64,000 nucleotides of DNA, taken from assembly GCA_965221175.1 (NCBI GenBank), contig OZ244867.1:558001-622000 (forward strand). The letters run 5' to 3'. The notes under the pieces are model-generated. The model ran no database searches. It was not told where the DNA came from and saw only the letters and a list, made by a program, of their open reading frames with translations. Shown piece by piece: positions 53,614-62,995 of the stretch (position 1 is its first letter; each line of letters begins with the position of its first letter). The DNA is from JAJDZL01 sp965221175 (GTDB lineage: Bacteria; Pseudomonadota; Gammaproteobacteria; Arenicellales; JAJDZL01). The position numbers and the translations under genes were made by a program.

Positions 53614-53835
53614 GGGATTCAGTATACTCTGTGCAAAATTTGATAAAATAGTTTGGTTGGTAAAATATACCAATTTAGCGTAGGGACTGCGGTGTTCGAC
53701 TGTGAAATTGTTTCTCATGGCGAGAGATTATGAAGAATTTCAGAGAACCGAACGAAAAATTTTGTACAAACAGCCATAGGTGGTTTTTGTATTTTAGTCC
53801 CGATTGTCACACTGAAATATTTGCGAGGATGCACA

Positions 53836-54030
53836 GTGGCTGTACAAAAGAGTAAAAAATCGAAATCGATGCGTGGCATGCGTCGATCCCATAATGCCTT
53901 GAAAATGCCTACACTATCCATTGAACCCGATACGGGCGAACTGCATCGACGACATCATGTATCCGCAGATGGTTACTATAGAGGCAATCGAGTATTGCCT
54001 GAGACCAAAGTTACGGAAGAAGAGAATTAG
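53836..54030 (+). CDS. rpmF: 50S ribosomal protein L32
   Basis: A 64-residue ribosomal protein. VAVQKSKKSKSMRGMRRSHN then HRRHHVSADGYYRGNRVLP match L32. The GTG at 53836 is chosen over an earlier frame start because the protein then begins (M)AVQ as in E. coli and GAGGA lies just upstream. The four zinc cysteines of some L32 proteins are absent. It heads rpmF-plsX-fabH-fabG-acpP-fabF. Confidence 0.94.
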   Translation: MAVQKSKKSKSMRGMRRSHNALKMPTLSIEPDTGELHRRHHVSADGYYRGNRVLPETKVTEEEN

Positions 54031-54102
54031 TTACCAAAAGTCGCAGCAGTTGCTGATGCACTAGCGACTCCTTGTTGTCGAATATTCTTCCAGCAATTAG
54101 CT

Positions 54103-55119
54103 ATGGTGAATTCCATTGCAGTTGACGCGATGGGTGGCGATTCCGGTCCGGAGGTAACAGTACCTGCCACGCTGACTGCTCTGCAACAACTGGAGAACAC
54201 CGAGTTCGTATTAATTGGCGATGAAGATAAAATTCACCGCCAACTGAACCGTTGCAGTCATCAAGAATCGCCGCGCCTGCGCGTGCATCATGCATCTGAA
54301 GTGATTGAGATGAATGAGCCGCCTGCCCATGCGCTCCGAAAGAAAAAGGATTCATCTTTACGCGTTGCCATGAATCTGGTAAAAGAAGGCAGGGTGAAGG
54401 CTTGTGTGAGTGCGGGCAACACCGGTGCGATGATGGCCATCGCCCATTTCGTTCTGAGAACTTTTCCTGGCATTCATCGACCCGCAATCATCGGCCAGAT
54501 TCCAACGGTTCACGGACATGTCAATTTGCTTGACTTGGGCGCCAACGCGGAATGCTCTTCGGAGCATCTTCTTCAATTTGGCATAATGGGATCCACATTC
54601 GTTAAATACATGGAAAGTATTTCGAATCCTAGGGTTGCTTTGCTGAATATCGGTGTAGAAGACATTAAAGGCAATCATGTCATCAAAGGAGCAGCAAAAC
54701 TGTTTCAGTCCAGTACGTTAAACTATCAGGGTTATATTGAAGGCGACGCAATATTTACCGGAGATGCTGATGTGATTGTTTGTGATGGTTTTGCAGGTAA
54801 TATTGCCATTAAAACCGGTGCTGGCGTGTCGAATTTCATACAGCATGCACTGCGTGCGGAATTTGAACGAAACCCTCTTCGCAAAATTGCTGGGCTGATA
54901 GCCAGACCGACACTGAAAAGCGTAAAGGCGCGCATTGACCCTAGGGTATTTAATGGAGCTGCGTTGATCGGTTTGCGCGGCACGGTCATCAAAAGTCATG
55001 GCGCAGCGGATTCCCTCGCATTCTCTTACGCACTGCGAAAAGCACTGACGGAAATCACCAATGATGTGCCGTCGAAGATTAATCAGGAAATCAGTATGGC
55101 TGCCGAGGCAACCACATGA
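54103..55119 (+). CDS. plsX: Phosphate acyltransferase PlsX
   Basis: Makes acyl-phosphate from acyl-ACP for phospholipid synthesis. The N-terminal AVDAMGGDSGPEVTVPATL, then SLRVAMNLVKEGRVKACVSA, GNTGAMMAIAHFVL, VCDGFAGNIAIKTGAGV and GLRGTVIKSHGAAD are all family blocks. Length 338. The stop overlaps the fabH start by 4 bp. Confidence 0.95.
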   Translation: MVNSIAVDAMGGDSGPEVTVPATLTALQQLENTEFVLIGDEDKIHRQLNRCSHQESPRLRVHHASEVIEMNEPPAHALRKKKDSSLRVAMNLVKEGRVKACVSAGNTGAMMAIAHFVLRTFPGIHRPAIIGQIPTVHGHVNLLDLGANAECSSEHLLQFGIMGSTFVKYMESISNPRVALLNIGVEDIKGNHVIKGAAKLFQSSTLNYQGYIEGDAIFTGDADVIVCDGFAGNIAIKTGAGVSNFIQHALRAEFERNPLRKIAGLIARPTLKSVKARIDPRVFNGAALIGLRGTVIKSHGAADSLAFSYALRKALTEITNDVPSKINQEISMAAEATT

Positions 55120-56084
55120 TTTATGCCAGAGTCTGCGGTACCGGCAGTTATCTGCCATCGAATAGCGTATCAAACTACGATCTGGAAAAAACGGTCAACA
55201 CCAGCCACGAATGGATTCTGGCAAGAACCGGTATTGTAAAAAGACACATTGCTGAGGATCACGAATCCACATGTGATCTCGCGGAGCAGGCCACATATAA
55301 AGCCTTGGAGTCTTCAGGGATTAATGCCTCTGAAATCGACTTGATCGTGCTGGCAACAACAACCGCAGATCAAGTGTTTCCGAGTTCTGCTTGTCTGTTG
55401 CAGCAACGACTTGGAATCAAAGGTTCGCCGGCGTTTGATGTTCAAGCTGTGTGTGCTGGATTTATGTATGCACTTGATATAGCCGATAAGTTCATTCGAA
55501 CGAAAAGTGCTACAAAGGCACTTGTCGTAGGAGCGGAGACTTTCTCGCGAATCATCGACTGGAATGATCGTTCAACTTGCGTGCTATTCGGCGATGGAGC
55601 GGGTGCCATGATCATTGAAGCGTCTGATACTCCAGGAATCCATTCCACACATCTGCATGCAGATGGTCAGTACAAAGACCTGCTAAGCGTGCCGGTTGGC
55701 GTGTCAAAAAATTTTAATCAGATCGTCAACGGATCTGCCTATACGCAAATGCAGGGATCAGAAGTATTCAAAATTGCCGTGAAGTGCATGGAAAAAGTTG
55801 CCGAGGAAGCTCTTGAAGCGAATCAAGTTGGAATCGAAGATGTTGATTGGTTCATTCCGCACCAAGCGAACATGCGAATCATCTCGGCCACGGCGAAACG
55901 ATTAAACATACCGATGGATAAGGTAGTTGTGACGGTTGATCAACACGGCAATACTTCCGCCGCATCAATTCCGCTTGCATTTGATGTTGCTGTGCGCGAC
56001 GGTCGGATCAAATCTGGTCAAAATATATTGATCGAAGGCTTTGGCGGCGGGTTCACTTGGGGTGCAGCCTATTTAACGTATTGA
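55116..56084 (+). CDS. fabH: Beta-ketoacyl-ACP synthase III
   Basis: Condenses acetyl-CoA with malonyl-ACP to start fatty-acid synthesis. The catalytic triad is Cys113 (AVCAGFMYAL), His249 (WFIPHQANMRI) and Asn279 (HGNTSAASIP). N-terminal TSHEWILARTGIVKRH is typical. 322 residues. It is followed 3 bp later by fabG, so fabD, which normally lies between them, is missing here. Confidence 0.95.
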   Translation: MIYARVCGTGSYLPSNSVSNYDLEKTVNTSHEWILARTGIVKRHIAEDHESTCDLAEQATYKALESSGINASEIDLIVLATTTADQVFPSSACLLQQRLGIKGSPAFDVQAVCAGFMYALDIADKFIRTKSATKALVVGAETFSRIIDWNDRSTCVLFGDGAGAMIIEASDTPGIHSTHLHADGQYKDLLSVPVGVSKNFNQIVNGSAYTQMQGSEVFKIAVKCMEKVAEEALEANQVGIEDVDWFIPHQANMRIISATAKRLNIPMDKVVVTVDQHGNTSAASIPLAFDVAVRDGRIKSGQNILIEGFGGGFTWGAAYLTY

Positions 56085-56087
56085 ATC

Positions 56088-56837
56088 ATGTCAGCAATGC
56101 TCAAAGACACAATATGTTTGGTAACAGGAGCGACGCGCGGAATAGGGCGTGCAGTTGCAGAGAAATTCGCTGCAGACGATGCCATCGTAATCGGCACTGG
56201 TACTACGGATGCGGGTGCAGAAAGTATTTCCGCATATTTGAACTCGATGAGTGCTCGCGGCGAAGGAGTGAAACTGAATGTAAATGATTCCATCAGCATT
56301 GATGAGTTGTCCCGCTTCATCAAAGAGAAATACGGATTGGTTACAGTCCTTGTGAACAACGCCGGTATATCCCGAAACAATCTTCTGATGCGCATCAAGG
56401 AATCAGAGTGGGAGGAGGTAATCGATACCAACTTAAATTCGGTTTATCGTCTGTCCAAGGCCTTTATTCGAGGCATGATGAAGCAGCGGCAGGGGAGAAT
56501 AATTAACATTTCCTCTGTGGTTGGAGCAGTCGGAAACATCGGTCAAGCTCACTATTCTGCTACCAAAGCAGGTGTAGTTGCATTTTCAAAATCATTGGCA
56601 TTGGAAACCGCTTTACGCAATATTACCGTCAATGTCGTTGCTCCCGGCTTCATTGAAACTGACATGACTACCGAACTGGATGAGAAAGTTGTTGATAGTC
56701 TGCTCGCCCAAGTGCCGTGCGGCCGTATGGGAACGCCGCAGGATGTTGCGCAGGCTGTTGCATTTCTTGCGTCTCCGCTGAGTTCTTATATTACCGGAAC
56801 AACCCTCTATGTAGATGGGGGAATGGTTAGACGCTAG
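56088..56837 (+). CDS. fabG: 3-oxoacyl-ACP reductase
   Basis: NADPH-dependent short-chain dehydrogenase, 249 residues, performing the first reduction of chain elongation. Cofactor motif TGATRGIGRA at 14-23, NNAGISRN at 90-97, catalytic Ser near 142-143 (INISSVVG), Tyr156 and Lys160 (YSATKAG). C-terminal SSYITGTTLYVDGGMV is typical. Confidence 0.95.
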   Translation: MSAMLKDTICLVTGATRGIGRAVAEKFAADDAIVIGTGTTDAGAESISAYLNSMSARGEGVKLNVNDSISIDELSRFIKEKYGLVTVLVNNAGISRNNLLMRIKESEWEEVIDTNLNSVYRLSKAFIRGMMKQRQGRIINISSVVGAVGNIGQAHYSATKAGVVAFSKSLALETALRNITVNVVAPGFIETDMTTELDEKVVDSLLAQVPCGRMGTPQDVAQAVAFLASPLSSYITGTTLYVDGGMVRR

Positions 56838-56939
56838 GCGGGAGACTGTCTAAATATAATTTGGCTGATGCACGAATCTATAAACTTCGTGATAACATTA
56901 TCATGTTCAAAAACTTTCGCTAATCGGAGGAGATAACAC

Positions 56940-57197
56940 ATGGATGACAAAGGACAGGGTACAATTGAAGAGCGAGTCGTCAGGCTTGTAATTGACCAAC
57001 TGTGTAGTGATAAACACCCCACCCCTGAAGTGAGTCGAGATACTTCTTTTATCAATGATTTGGAAGCGGATTCGCTGGATACTGTAGAACTAGTCATGGC
57101 GTTAGAGGAAGAATTCGACCTTGAAATCGCTGACGAAATTGCAGAAACGATTACGACCGTTGGGCAAGCTGTAGATTACATTGAAAGTGCGTCCTAG
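56940..57197 (+). CDS. acpP: Acyl carrier protein
   Basis: Carries growing acyl chains on a phosphopantetheine arm at Ser45 of EADSLDTVELVMALEEEF. 85 residues, slightly longer than the usual 77-80 because of an N-terminal extension (MDDKGQGT). A strong ribosome-binding site (GGAGGAG) precedes the ATG, fitting abundant synthesis. Confidence 0.95.
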   Translation: MDDKGQGTIEERVVRLVIDQLCSDKHPTPEVSRDTSFINDLEADSLDTVELVMALEEEFDLEIADEIAETITTVGQAVDYIESAS

Positions 57198-57279
57198 TCA
57201 TACATCTGAACTACGCCTTCGATTTAGAGAATTTCACAACCATCAGTTTACAACCCTGCTGCATTCAGATTAACTGCAG

Positions 57280-58521
57280 ATGAATCATCGCCGCGTCGTA
57301 GTCACGGGACTCGGCATCGTGTCACCTATTGGATATGGAGTTGAGGAAAACTGGGAGAACATAACGGCAGGGAAAAGCGGTATCGGCCCGATAACCCTGT
57401 TCAACACCTCTGGGTTTTCTGTCACCATAGCGGGTGAAGTCGATTCTTTCGACCCGACAGATTTTCTACCTGAAAAGGATGCTCGCCGTATGGACCGGTT
57501 TATCCAATTCAGCATGGTGGCTGGGAATGAAGCTATTAGAAATTCCGGTCTGGAAATTTCGGAAGAAAATGCCGATCTTATAGGCGTTTATATTGGAGCT
57601 GGAATCGGTGGTGTAACCACCATAGAAGCCACGACGACCAAATTCAATGAAACCGGTGCACGTCGCATTTCTCCATTCTATATTCCCATGTCTATCGTGA
57701 ATATGGCGGCTGGCAACATATCGATCAACCATGGATTAAGGGGTCCGAATCTTGCTGTCACAACAGCATGTTCGACAGGAACCCATGCCATTGGCGATGC
57801 GGCAAGGCTGATCCAATTCGGTGATGCAGATGCGATGATTGCGGGTGGAACGGAAGCGGCCATTACTCCAACATCAGTAGGAGGTTTTGCAAGTGCCAGA
57901 GCCCTGAGCCGAAGAAATTCCGATCCAGAAGCCGCAAGTCGCCCCTGGGATTTAGGGCGGGATGGGTTCGTGATGGGAGAGGGTGCGGGGGTATTGGTTT
58001 TGGAGGAACTGGAGTTTGCAAAAAGAAGAGGTGCTCGAATATATGCCGAATTAACGGGATTTGGCATGAGTGGTGATGCATACCACATGACCAGTCCGGC
58101 ACCCGGAGGAAATGGAGCGAAACGATGCATGATGAGCGCTTTGAGAAATGGACATGTCAATCCGGATGAAATTGATTACATCAATGCACATGGAACTTCA
58201 ACGCCACAGGGAGACATCGCGGAAACACTGGCTGTCAAAGAAGTGTTCGGAAGTCGTTCTTACGATTTGGCATTGAGTTCATCGAAATCAATGGTCGGAC
58301 ATTTGCTTGGAGCAGCAGGTGGAGTTGAAGCGGTATACACTGTTCTTTCCATATATAACCAAGTGGCGCCACCAACAATTAACCTTGACGCCCCGGACCC
58401 TGAATGTGATCTTGACTACATTTCTGACGGAACACGCGAAATGAAAATCAGAAATGCAATTTCTAATTCATTTGGGTTCGGCGGCACTAACGGCACTGTT
58501 GCGTTCCGAAAATTCAATTAA
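57280..58521 (+). CDS. fabF: Beta-ketoacyl-ACP synthase II
   Basis: Elongation condensing enzyme, 413 residues. Catalytic Cys164 (TTACSTGTHAIGDA), His304 (NAHGTSTPQGD) and His341 (MVGHLLGAAG). N-terminal RRVVVTGLGIVSPIG and C-terminal NSFGFGGTNGTVAF complete the family picture. Follows acpP after 82 bp. Confidence 0.96.
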   Translation: MNHRRVVVTGLGIVSPIGYGVEENWENITAGKSGIGPITLFNTSGFSVTIAGEVDSFDPTDFLPEKDARRMDRFIQFSMVAGNEAIRNSGLEISEENADLIGVYIGAGIGGVTTIEATTTKFNETGARRISPFYIPMSIVNMAAGNISINHGLRGPNLAVTTACSTGTHAIGDAARLIQFGDADAMIAGGTEAAITPTSVGGFASARALSRRNSDPEAASRPWDLGRDGFVMGEGAGVLVLEELEFAKRRGARIYAELTGFGMSGDAYHMTSPAPGGNGAKRCMMSALRNGHVNPDEIDYINAHGTSTPQGDIAETLAVKEVFGSRSYDLALSSSKSMVGHLLGAAGGVEAVYTVLSIYNQVAPPTINLDAPDPECDLDYISDGTREMKIRNAISNSFGFGGTNGTVAFRKFN

Positions 58522-58595
58522 CCAATTGATCCGTTATCACCGTAATCGGCGATACGGACTTCATACTTTGCGATTCGCTATCTGAATCGAAAATA

Positions 58596-59621
58596 TTGGC
58601 AAATAGCAGTAAGCATCAAGTTCGAAGGACGAGAATCTGGTTGAGAATCATTCAACTAGTGTCCCTGTTTGTGTTTCTGGTAGCGTTGTTTATCGGTCAT
58701 CAGATTACTCGGCCACTTGAGATTCCAGAGGACAGAGTATTTACGTTCAAACCTGGACAGAATGCTACCGACCTCGCTCGCATGTTACAAGAGGACGGGA
58801 TATTCAGGTACTCACCGTTGGTGCTCTTAACTGCAAAATTGAGCAATTTCGAACGTAAGCTTAAAGCAGGCGAATATCGTTTTGAATCCGATTACAATTT
58901 GCTGGCAGTGCTCGCCCACATCGTTGAAGGAAAATCAATCGTTTATCCTGTCCGGTTCATTGAAGGGTGGACTTTCAAGGACTATTTATCTGAATTGAGA
59001 TCGAAGACGAATCTTGAGCACACGCTCGCTAACGTTGAATTTGAGGATATTCTGGATGCTTTGCAGATACCGAAAAAACATCCCGAAGGATGGTTTTATC
59101 CAGATACCTATGTTTTCAATTCTGGGCAGTCCGACGCGAAAATTCTACAAACTGCGTATGATGCCATGCACACAGCCCTGGAAAGGGAGTGGAATCAGAG
59201 TAGACCTGACCTTCCTTACAAGACTGCGTATGAGGGACTGATCGTTGCTTCAATAATTCAGAAAGAATCCAGTGCAGTTTCAGAGTATCCTGTAATTGCA
59301 GGAGTTATCGTCAATCGATTACGAAAAGGCATGCGATTGCAAATGGACCCGACTGTAATCTATGGATTAGGTGGACTGGACAGTCCGATACGAAAATCTC
59401 ATCTTGATAAAGATACTCCTTACAATACATACACGCGACATGGATTGCCTCCGACACCGATCTCCATGCCAGGTCTTGAAGCGCTGAAAGCAGCCGCCAG
59501 GCCAGCTGAAACAAGCGCTCTCTACTTCGTATCTCGAGGAGACGGCACACACAAATTTTCGGATACTCTCGATGAGCATCTAGTGGCAGTTCGGGAATAT
59601 CGTAGAACATTCAAACAGTAA
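58596..59621 (+). CDS. mltG: Endolytic transglycosylase MltG (YceG)
   Basis: Inner-membrane lytic transglycosylase thought to end glycan-strand growth. A single N-terminal membrane segment (IQLVSLFVFLVALFIGH) is followed by a LysM-like region (FTFKPGQNATDLARMLQEDG) and the YceG catalytic domain with the general acid Glu in ASIIQKESSAVSEYPV and RLQMDPTVIYGLG. 341 residues. TTG start. Placed before tmk and holB as in E. coli. Confidence 0.93.
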   Translation: MANSSKHQVRRTRIWLRIIQLVSLFVFLVALFIGHQITRPLEIPEDRVFTFKPGQNATDLARMLQEDGIFRYSPLVLLTAKLSNFERKLKAGEYRFESDYNLLAVLAHIVEGKSIVYPVRFIEGWTFKDYLSELRSKTNLEHTLANVEFEDILDALQIPKKHPEGWFYPDTYVFNSGQSDAKILQTAYDAMHTALEREWNQSRPDLPYKTAYEGLIVASIIQKESSAVSEYPVIAGVIVNRLRKGMRLQMDPTVIYGLGGLDSPIRKSHLDKDTPYNTYTRHGLPPTPISMPGLEALKAAARPAETSALYFVSRGDGTHKFSDTLDEHLVAVREYRRTFKQ

Positions 59622-59651
59622 AGTATTTAATTAAAACCAGTACCTTACAAT

Positions 59652-60308
59652 ATGTCTATCCAATCTAATGATCAAATTGAACGTGGCAAGTTCATCACGG
59701 TAGAAGGTATTGATGGTGCAGGAAAATCCGCAATAATCGATACGATCGTATCAACAGTTACGGAAAATGGAATTGAAATTGTTACTACCCGAGAGCCTGG
59801 TGGTACACGTGTTGGTGAACAACTTCGCGAGTTGATACTTTGCCGTGAAGTCACTATCACTGTCGATGCTGAAATTCTCATCATTTTCGCGGCTCGATCT
59901 CAGCATCTTGAGGAAATTATCTTACCGAATCTGGAAGCAGGACGTTGGGTACTGTGTGACAGATTTACGGATTCAACATACGCCTATCAAGGTGGCGGAC
60001 GAAAGATACCATTTGAGCGGATTCAAGTAATTGAGGACTGGTTACAGAAGGGCTTTCGCCCGGATTTGACCTTGTTGCTGGATGCGGATGTGGAGACAGG
60101 AAGGGAACGCGTCAGAGTAGAAAGTGTTCCTGATCGCTTTGAAGCCGAATCGAAAAATTTTCATAAAAGAGTTCGTAAAGCCTATAGATTGATTGCAGAA
60201 TCTGATTCTGAGAGATTCAAATATATAGACGCAGTTCAGGCAATTGAAGAGGTCTGTAAGGATGTTCGTCTACAAATAAAGAAGTTTCTGATACAAAATC
60301 ATGGTTAG
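59652..60308 (+). CDS. tmk: Thymidylate kinase
   Basis: Phosphorylates dTMP to dTDP. P-loop GIDGAGKS at 19-26, TTREPGGTRVGEQLRELIL, DRFTDSTYAYQGGGR and a lid with ESVPDRFEAES. 218 residues. The 3' end overlaps holB by 8 bp. Confidence 0.95.
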   Translation: MSIQSNDQIERGKFITVEGIDGAGKSAIIDTIVSTVTENGIEIVTTREPGGTRVGEQLRELILCREVTITVDAEILIIFAARSQHLEEIILPNLEAGRWVLCDRFTDSTYAYQGGGRKIPFERIQVIEDWLQKGFRPDLTLLLDADVETGRERVRVESVPDRFEAESKNFHKRVRKAYRLIAESDSERFKYIDAVQAIEEVCKDVRLQIKKFLIQNHG

Positions 60309-61368
60309 CACCCCTCAGTTGCTACCATGGCAGCACGAAACCTGGTCGAGAATTGTGGAGTCCTTCGATCGATTGCCGCATGCTACTCTTTTGTCGGGAA
60401 GTGAGGGCATTGGGAAGTTTCAGTTAGCTTCAAGACTTGCAATGGTTTTGTTATGTGACCGTGATGAACCACATCCATGCGGTGACTGCAGGGGATGTCG
60501 ATTATTTACAGCTTCGACGCACCCGGACCTTCATGTAATTACGTCTGAAGTGATGCTTGATTCAATGGACTCTGTGCTGACAGCATATTCAGAAAGATAT
60601 TTAGATGACAGTCGAGCTCGGTCAAAGCGAAAAACCGTACGTACTACCATCCTAATTTCACAAATTAGATTGTTAATTAATGAAGCTAATACTGTTGCAC
60701 ACATTTCAAGAAACAAGGTATTTGTTATTGCTCCCGTGGATGCTATGACTACAAGTGCATCCAATTCACTTCTGAAAATTTTGGAAGAACCTGCTCCGAA
60801 CAATTTTTTGATTCTAGTCACAGAGAATTCTCAGAATTTGCTCCCAACAATAGCCAGTCGCTGCCAAAATATCCGAATGCCTGATCCAGACTTCGAAGAT
60901 GCCGAGCAATGGCTTGTGCAGGAAGGATTGAATCAACAAGAAATAGACGCAATCAAGGCGACAGGTAGAGGGCCATTGCTTGGGTTGAGGAATGCCAGAA
61001 GCAGTATCCTTTTGGAATCTAAAAATTTTTTAGAAAGGGTAATTCAGAATTTAATTGGAACTTCAAATGAGGATGCAGTAATGATCGCCGAACAAGGCTT
61101 GAAATTAGGTGAAAATGAATGCCTCTATGAATTACATCAGCTAGTAAGTGATTTGATCCGAATGAATTTGACAGGCAGATCACAATCGAAATATAGCAAG
61201 GCCAACCTACTGGATGTTGCTAGTAGAATTGACCCTCGGTCGCTGTTTTCCATTTACGACCTGATCGCTCAGCTGAGACAGCAGATCAGAGAAGGTGCTC
61301 TGGATAAAACGCTCGCGATTGAAGACGTTTTGCTTGTTTTGGGAAGTGTTGCCAGCGCAAGAAATTAG
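60301..61368 (+). CDS. holB: DNA polymerase III delta' subunit
   Basis: Clamp-loader subunit, 355 residues. A nucleotide-binding-type loop GSEGIGKFQLASRLA is followed by a zinc-type cysteine cluster (HPCGDCRGCRLF), VFVIAPVDAMTTSASNSLLK, ILEEPAPNNFLILVTE and the sensor-like IASRCQNIRMP (SRC motif). C-terminal helical domain as expected. Coupled to tmk by an 8-bp overlap. Confidence 0.92.
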   Translation: MVSTPQLLPWQHETWSRIVESFDRLPHATLLSGSEGIGKFQLASRLAMVLLCDRDEPHPCGDCRGCRLFTASTHPDLHVITSEVMLDSMDSVLTAYSERYLDDSRARSKRKTVRTTILISQIRLLINEANTVAHISRNKVFVIAPVDAMTTSASNSLLKILEEPAPNNFLILVTENSQNLLPTIASRCQNIRMPDPDFEDAEQWLVQEGLNQQEIDAIKATGRGPLLGLRNARSSILLESKNFLERVIQNLIGTSNEDAVMIAEQGLKLGENECLYELHQLVSDLIRMNLTGRSQSKYSKANLLDVASRIDPRSLFSIYDLIAQLRQQIREGALDKTLAIEDVLLVLGSVASARN

Positions 61369-61460
61369 ATAATTGGTATATACATGTACTCTAGAAAGCG
61401 AATGCTGGTTCGAAGTGAAGTCCATTCAAAATTCCTTTAAGACGGGATGCAGGAATTTGA

Positions 61461-61922
61461 GTGAATATACCTTCCAATAGGACTCTTTATCTATCAAATT
61501 CGTATGGCTTCTCCTCGCAGTTGCGCGACGGTCCCCTGCCAGTGCTTGTGAAGGCGCTCGAAGCGGTTGGTGCCGAGGTATGGGAACCGTTCGCCCGTAA
61601 CAATCAAATTGATATGACGAACCCAGGCTGGGCATACGACGTTGGACAGGCTGACCTTAACGATGTGCGCGACGCCGACGCCATCTTCGCAGTGGTTAAC
61701 GGTTGCCCGCCGGATGAGGGTGTGATGGTGGAACTCGGCATGGCGATCGCCTGGGATAAGCCGGTGTTCCTGTTTCGAGACAATCTTCGTCGTTGTACTG
61801 ACAGCGAAGGTTATCCGTTGAATCTAATGGTGTTCACTGGACTGCCTGAGACCGGTTGGGAAGACTACTGGTACATATCGGTTGATGAGATTGCTGACTC
61901 TCAGAAAGCTCTCATACGATAG
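61461..61922 (+). CDS. Nucleoside 2-deoxyribosyltransferase family protein
   Basis: A 153-residue protein of the nucleoside 2-deoxyribosyltransferase fold: LYLSNSYGFSSQLRDGPLPV at the N-terminus, then DLNDVRDADAIFAVVNGCPP and DEGVMVELGMAIAWDKPVFL with the catalytic-type Glu. Such enzymes exchange or hydrolyse nucleoside bases; relatives also act on modified nucleotides. GTG start with AGGA upstream. It occupies the place where a PilZ gene often sits between holB and tatD, and its codons are more GC-rich than those of its neighbours, which hints at acquisition. Confidence 0.85.
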   Translation: MNIPSNRTLYLSNSYGFSSQLRDGPLPVLVKALEAVGAEVWEPFARNNQIDMTNPGWAYDVGQADLNDVRDADAIFAVVNGCPPDEGVMVELGMAIAWDKPVFLFRDNLRRCTDSEGYPLNLMVFTGLPETGWEDYWYISVDEIADSQKALIR

Positions 61923-62007
61923 TTGAGGGGTGAGTTACTGCCTTGAATGGGTGTTTTGCTAAAAATTATTTCATGTTCGTTACTTTAGAAATTACTTTAA
62001 CAATAAA

Positions 62008-62781
62008 GTGCAATTTGCTGATAGTCATTGTCATATAGATTTTCCAGAGTTTTCTGAGAATTTTGCCTCGCTTGTTGACCTTGCAAGTGAAATGGACGTT
62101 GCTTACATGTTGTGTGTTGCTGTGAATCTTGAGGATTATCCAAAAATTCTAGCCATCAGCGAAGCACACAGAAACATCTATCCATCCGTCGGCGTTCATC
62201 CGAATACTGTTGATTCAGAAGACCCGAGTGTGGAACGATTGGTGGAATTGGGAAGCGACGCTCGAGTTGTTGCGATTGGAGAGACAGGTTTAGACTATTT
62301 CCGCAGTAGTGGAAAATTGGACTGGCAAAGAGATCGTTTCTCACGTCACATCGAAGCGGCTTGTACTGTGAACAAACCGATAATCGTGCACAGTCGAGAT
62401 GCACCGGATGACACCCTTTCAATTTTGCGTGAAGGCAATGCCGACCGTCCAGGTGGGGTGATGCACTGTTTCACTGGTGACTATGCGATGGCAAAGGCGG
62501 CAATGGAATTGGGACTTTACATTTCGTTTTCGGGAATTGTAACGTTCAAGAATGCAACTAATCTTGCAGATGTCGCAAAAAAGATTCCTATGGACAGAAT
62601 GTTGATTGAAACAGACTCGCCGTATCTCGCTCCGGTACCAAAGCGTGGAAAAGAAAATCAGCCTGCTTACGTACGTTACACGGCAGAGTTTTTAGCGGAA
62701 CTCAAGGGTATTGAATTGGAGGAATTTGCTCGTACTACAACCGGCAATTTTCTCGAGCTATTCAATATTGATCCAATTTAG
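62008..62781 (+). CDS. TatD-family deoxyribonuclease
   Basis: Metal-dependent hydrolase, 257 residues, corresponding to YcfH of E. coli, which follows holB there. Metal ligands are seen in ADSHCHIDFPEF, GETGLDYFRSS (Glu), PIIVHSRDA (His), GVMHCFTGDY (His) and IETDSPYLAPVPKRGK (Asp). The GTG start has no clear Shine-Dalgarno but the N-terminus is right for the family. Confidence 0.92.
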   Translation: MQFADSHCHIDFPEFSENFASLVDLASEMDVAYMLCVAVNLEDYPKILAISEAHRNIYPSVGVHPNTVDSEDPSVERLVELGSDARVVAIGETGLDYFRSSGKLDWQRDRFSRHIEAACTVNKPIIVHSRDAPDDTLSILREGNADRPGGVMHCFTGDYAMAKAAMELGLYISFSGIVTFKNATNLADVAKKIPMDRMLIETDSPYLAPVPKRGKENQPAYVRYTAEFLAELKGIELEEFARTTTGNFLELFNIDPI

Positions 62782-62995
62782 TATAGGCTTTAGGAGAGGG
62801 TGTATACCAAGAGATGTCAATAAGATTCAAAGCAATATCTTGGATGAGTGGGTTTACCAAACTGACTCTGCAAATCTTCAGAAAAATGTTCCTCCGCCTA
62901 ATCGTCAGATAGCAAAATTCATCAGAAGTCACAATCCACCTGATATTTCGTCAGATAAAGTTGAAAAGGCACTAGATGTTGTGGAATCACTGTAA
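62768..62995 (+). CDS. Possible small protein or gene fragment of unknown function
   Basis: A frame open past the tatD stop encodes up to 75 residues from TTG at 62768; its second half (NILDEWVYQTDSANLQKNVP, PPNRQIAKFIRSHNPPDISS, DKVEKALDVVESL) has protein-like composition. The start is weak and no family is recognised. It may be the tail of a gene displaced by the nearby IS110 element. Confidence 0.3.
   Translation: MIQFSIGFRRGCIPRDVNKIQSNILDEWVYQTDSANLQKNVPPPNRQIAKFIRSHNPPDISSDKVEKALDVVESL

Noticed and set aside
54039..54069. AGTCGC/GCGACT inverted repeat between rpmF and plsX as a terminator
   Set aside because: It has a short stem, a 19-base loop and no T-run, and the downstream genes are normally co-transcribed.
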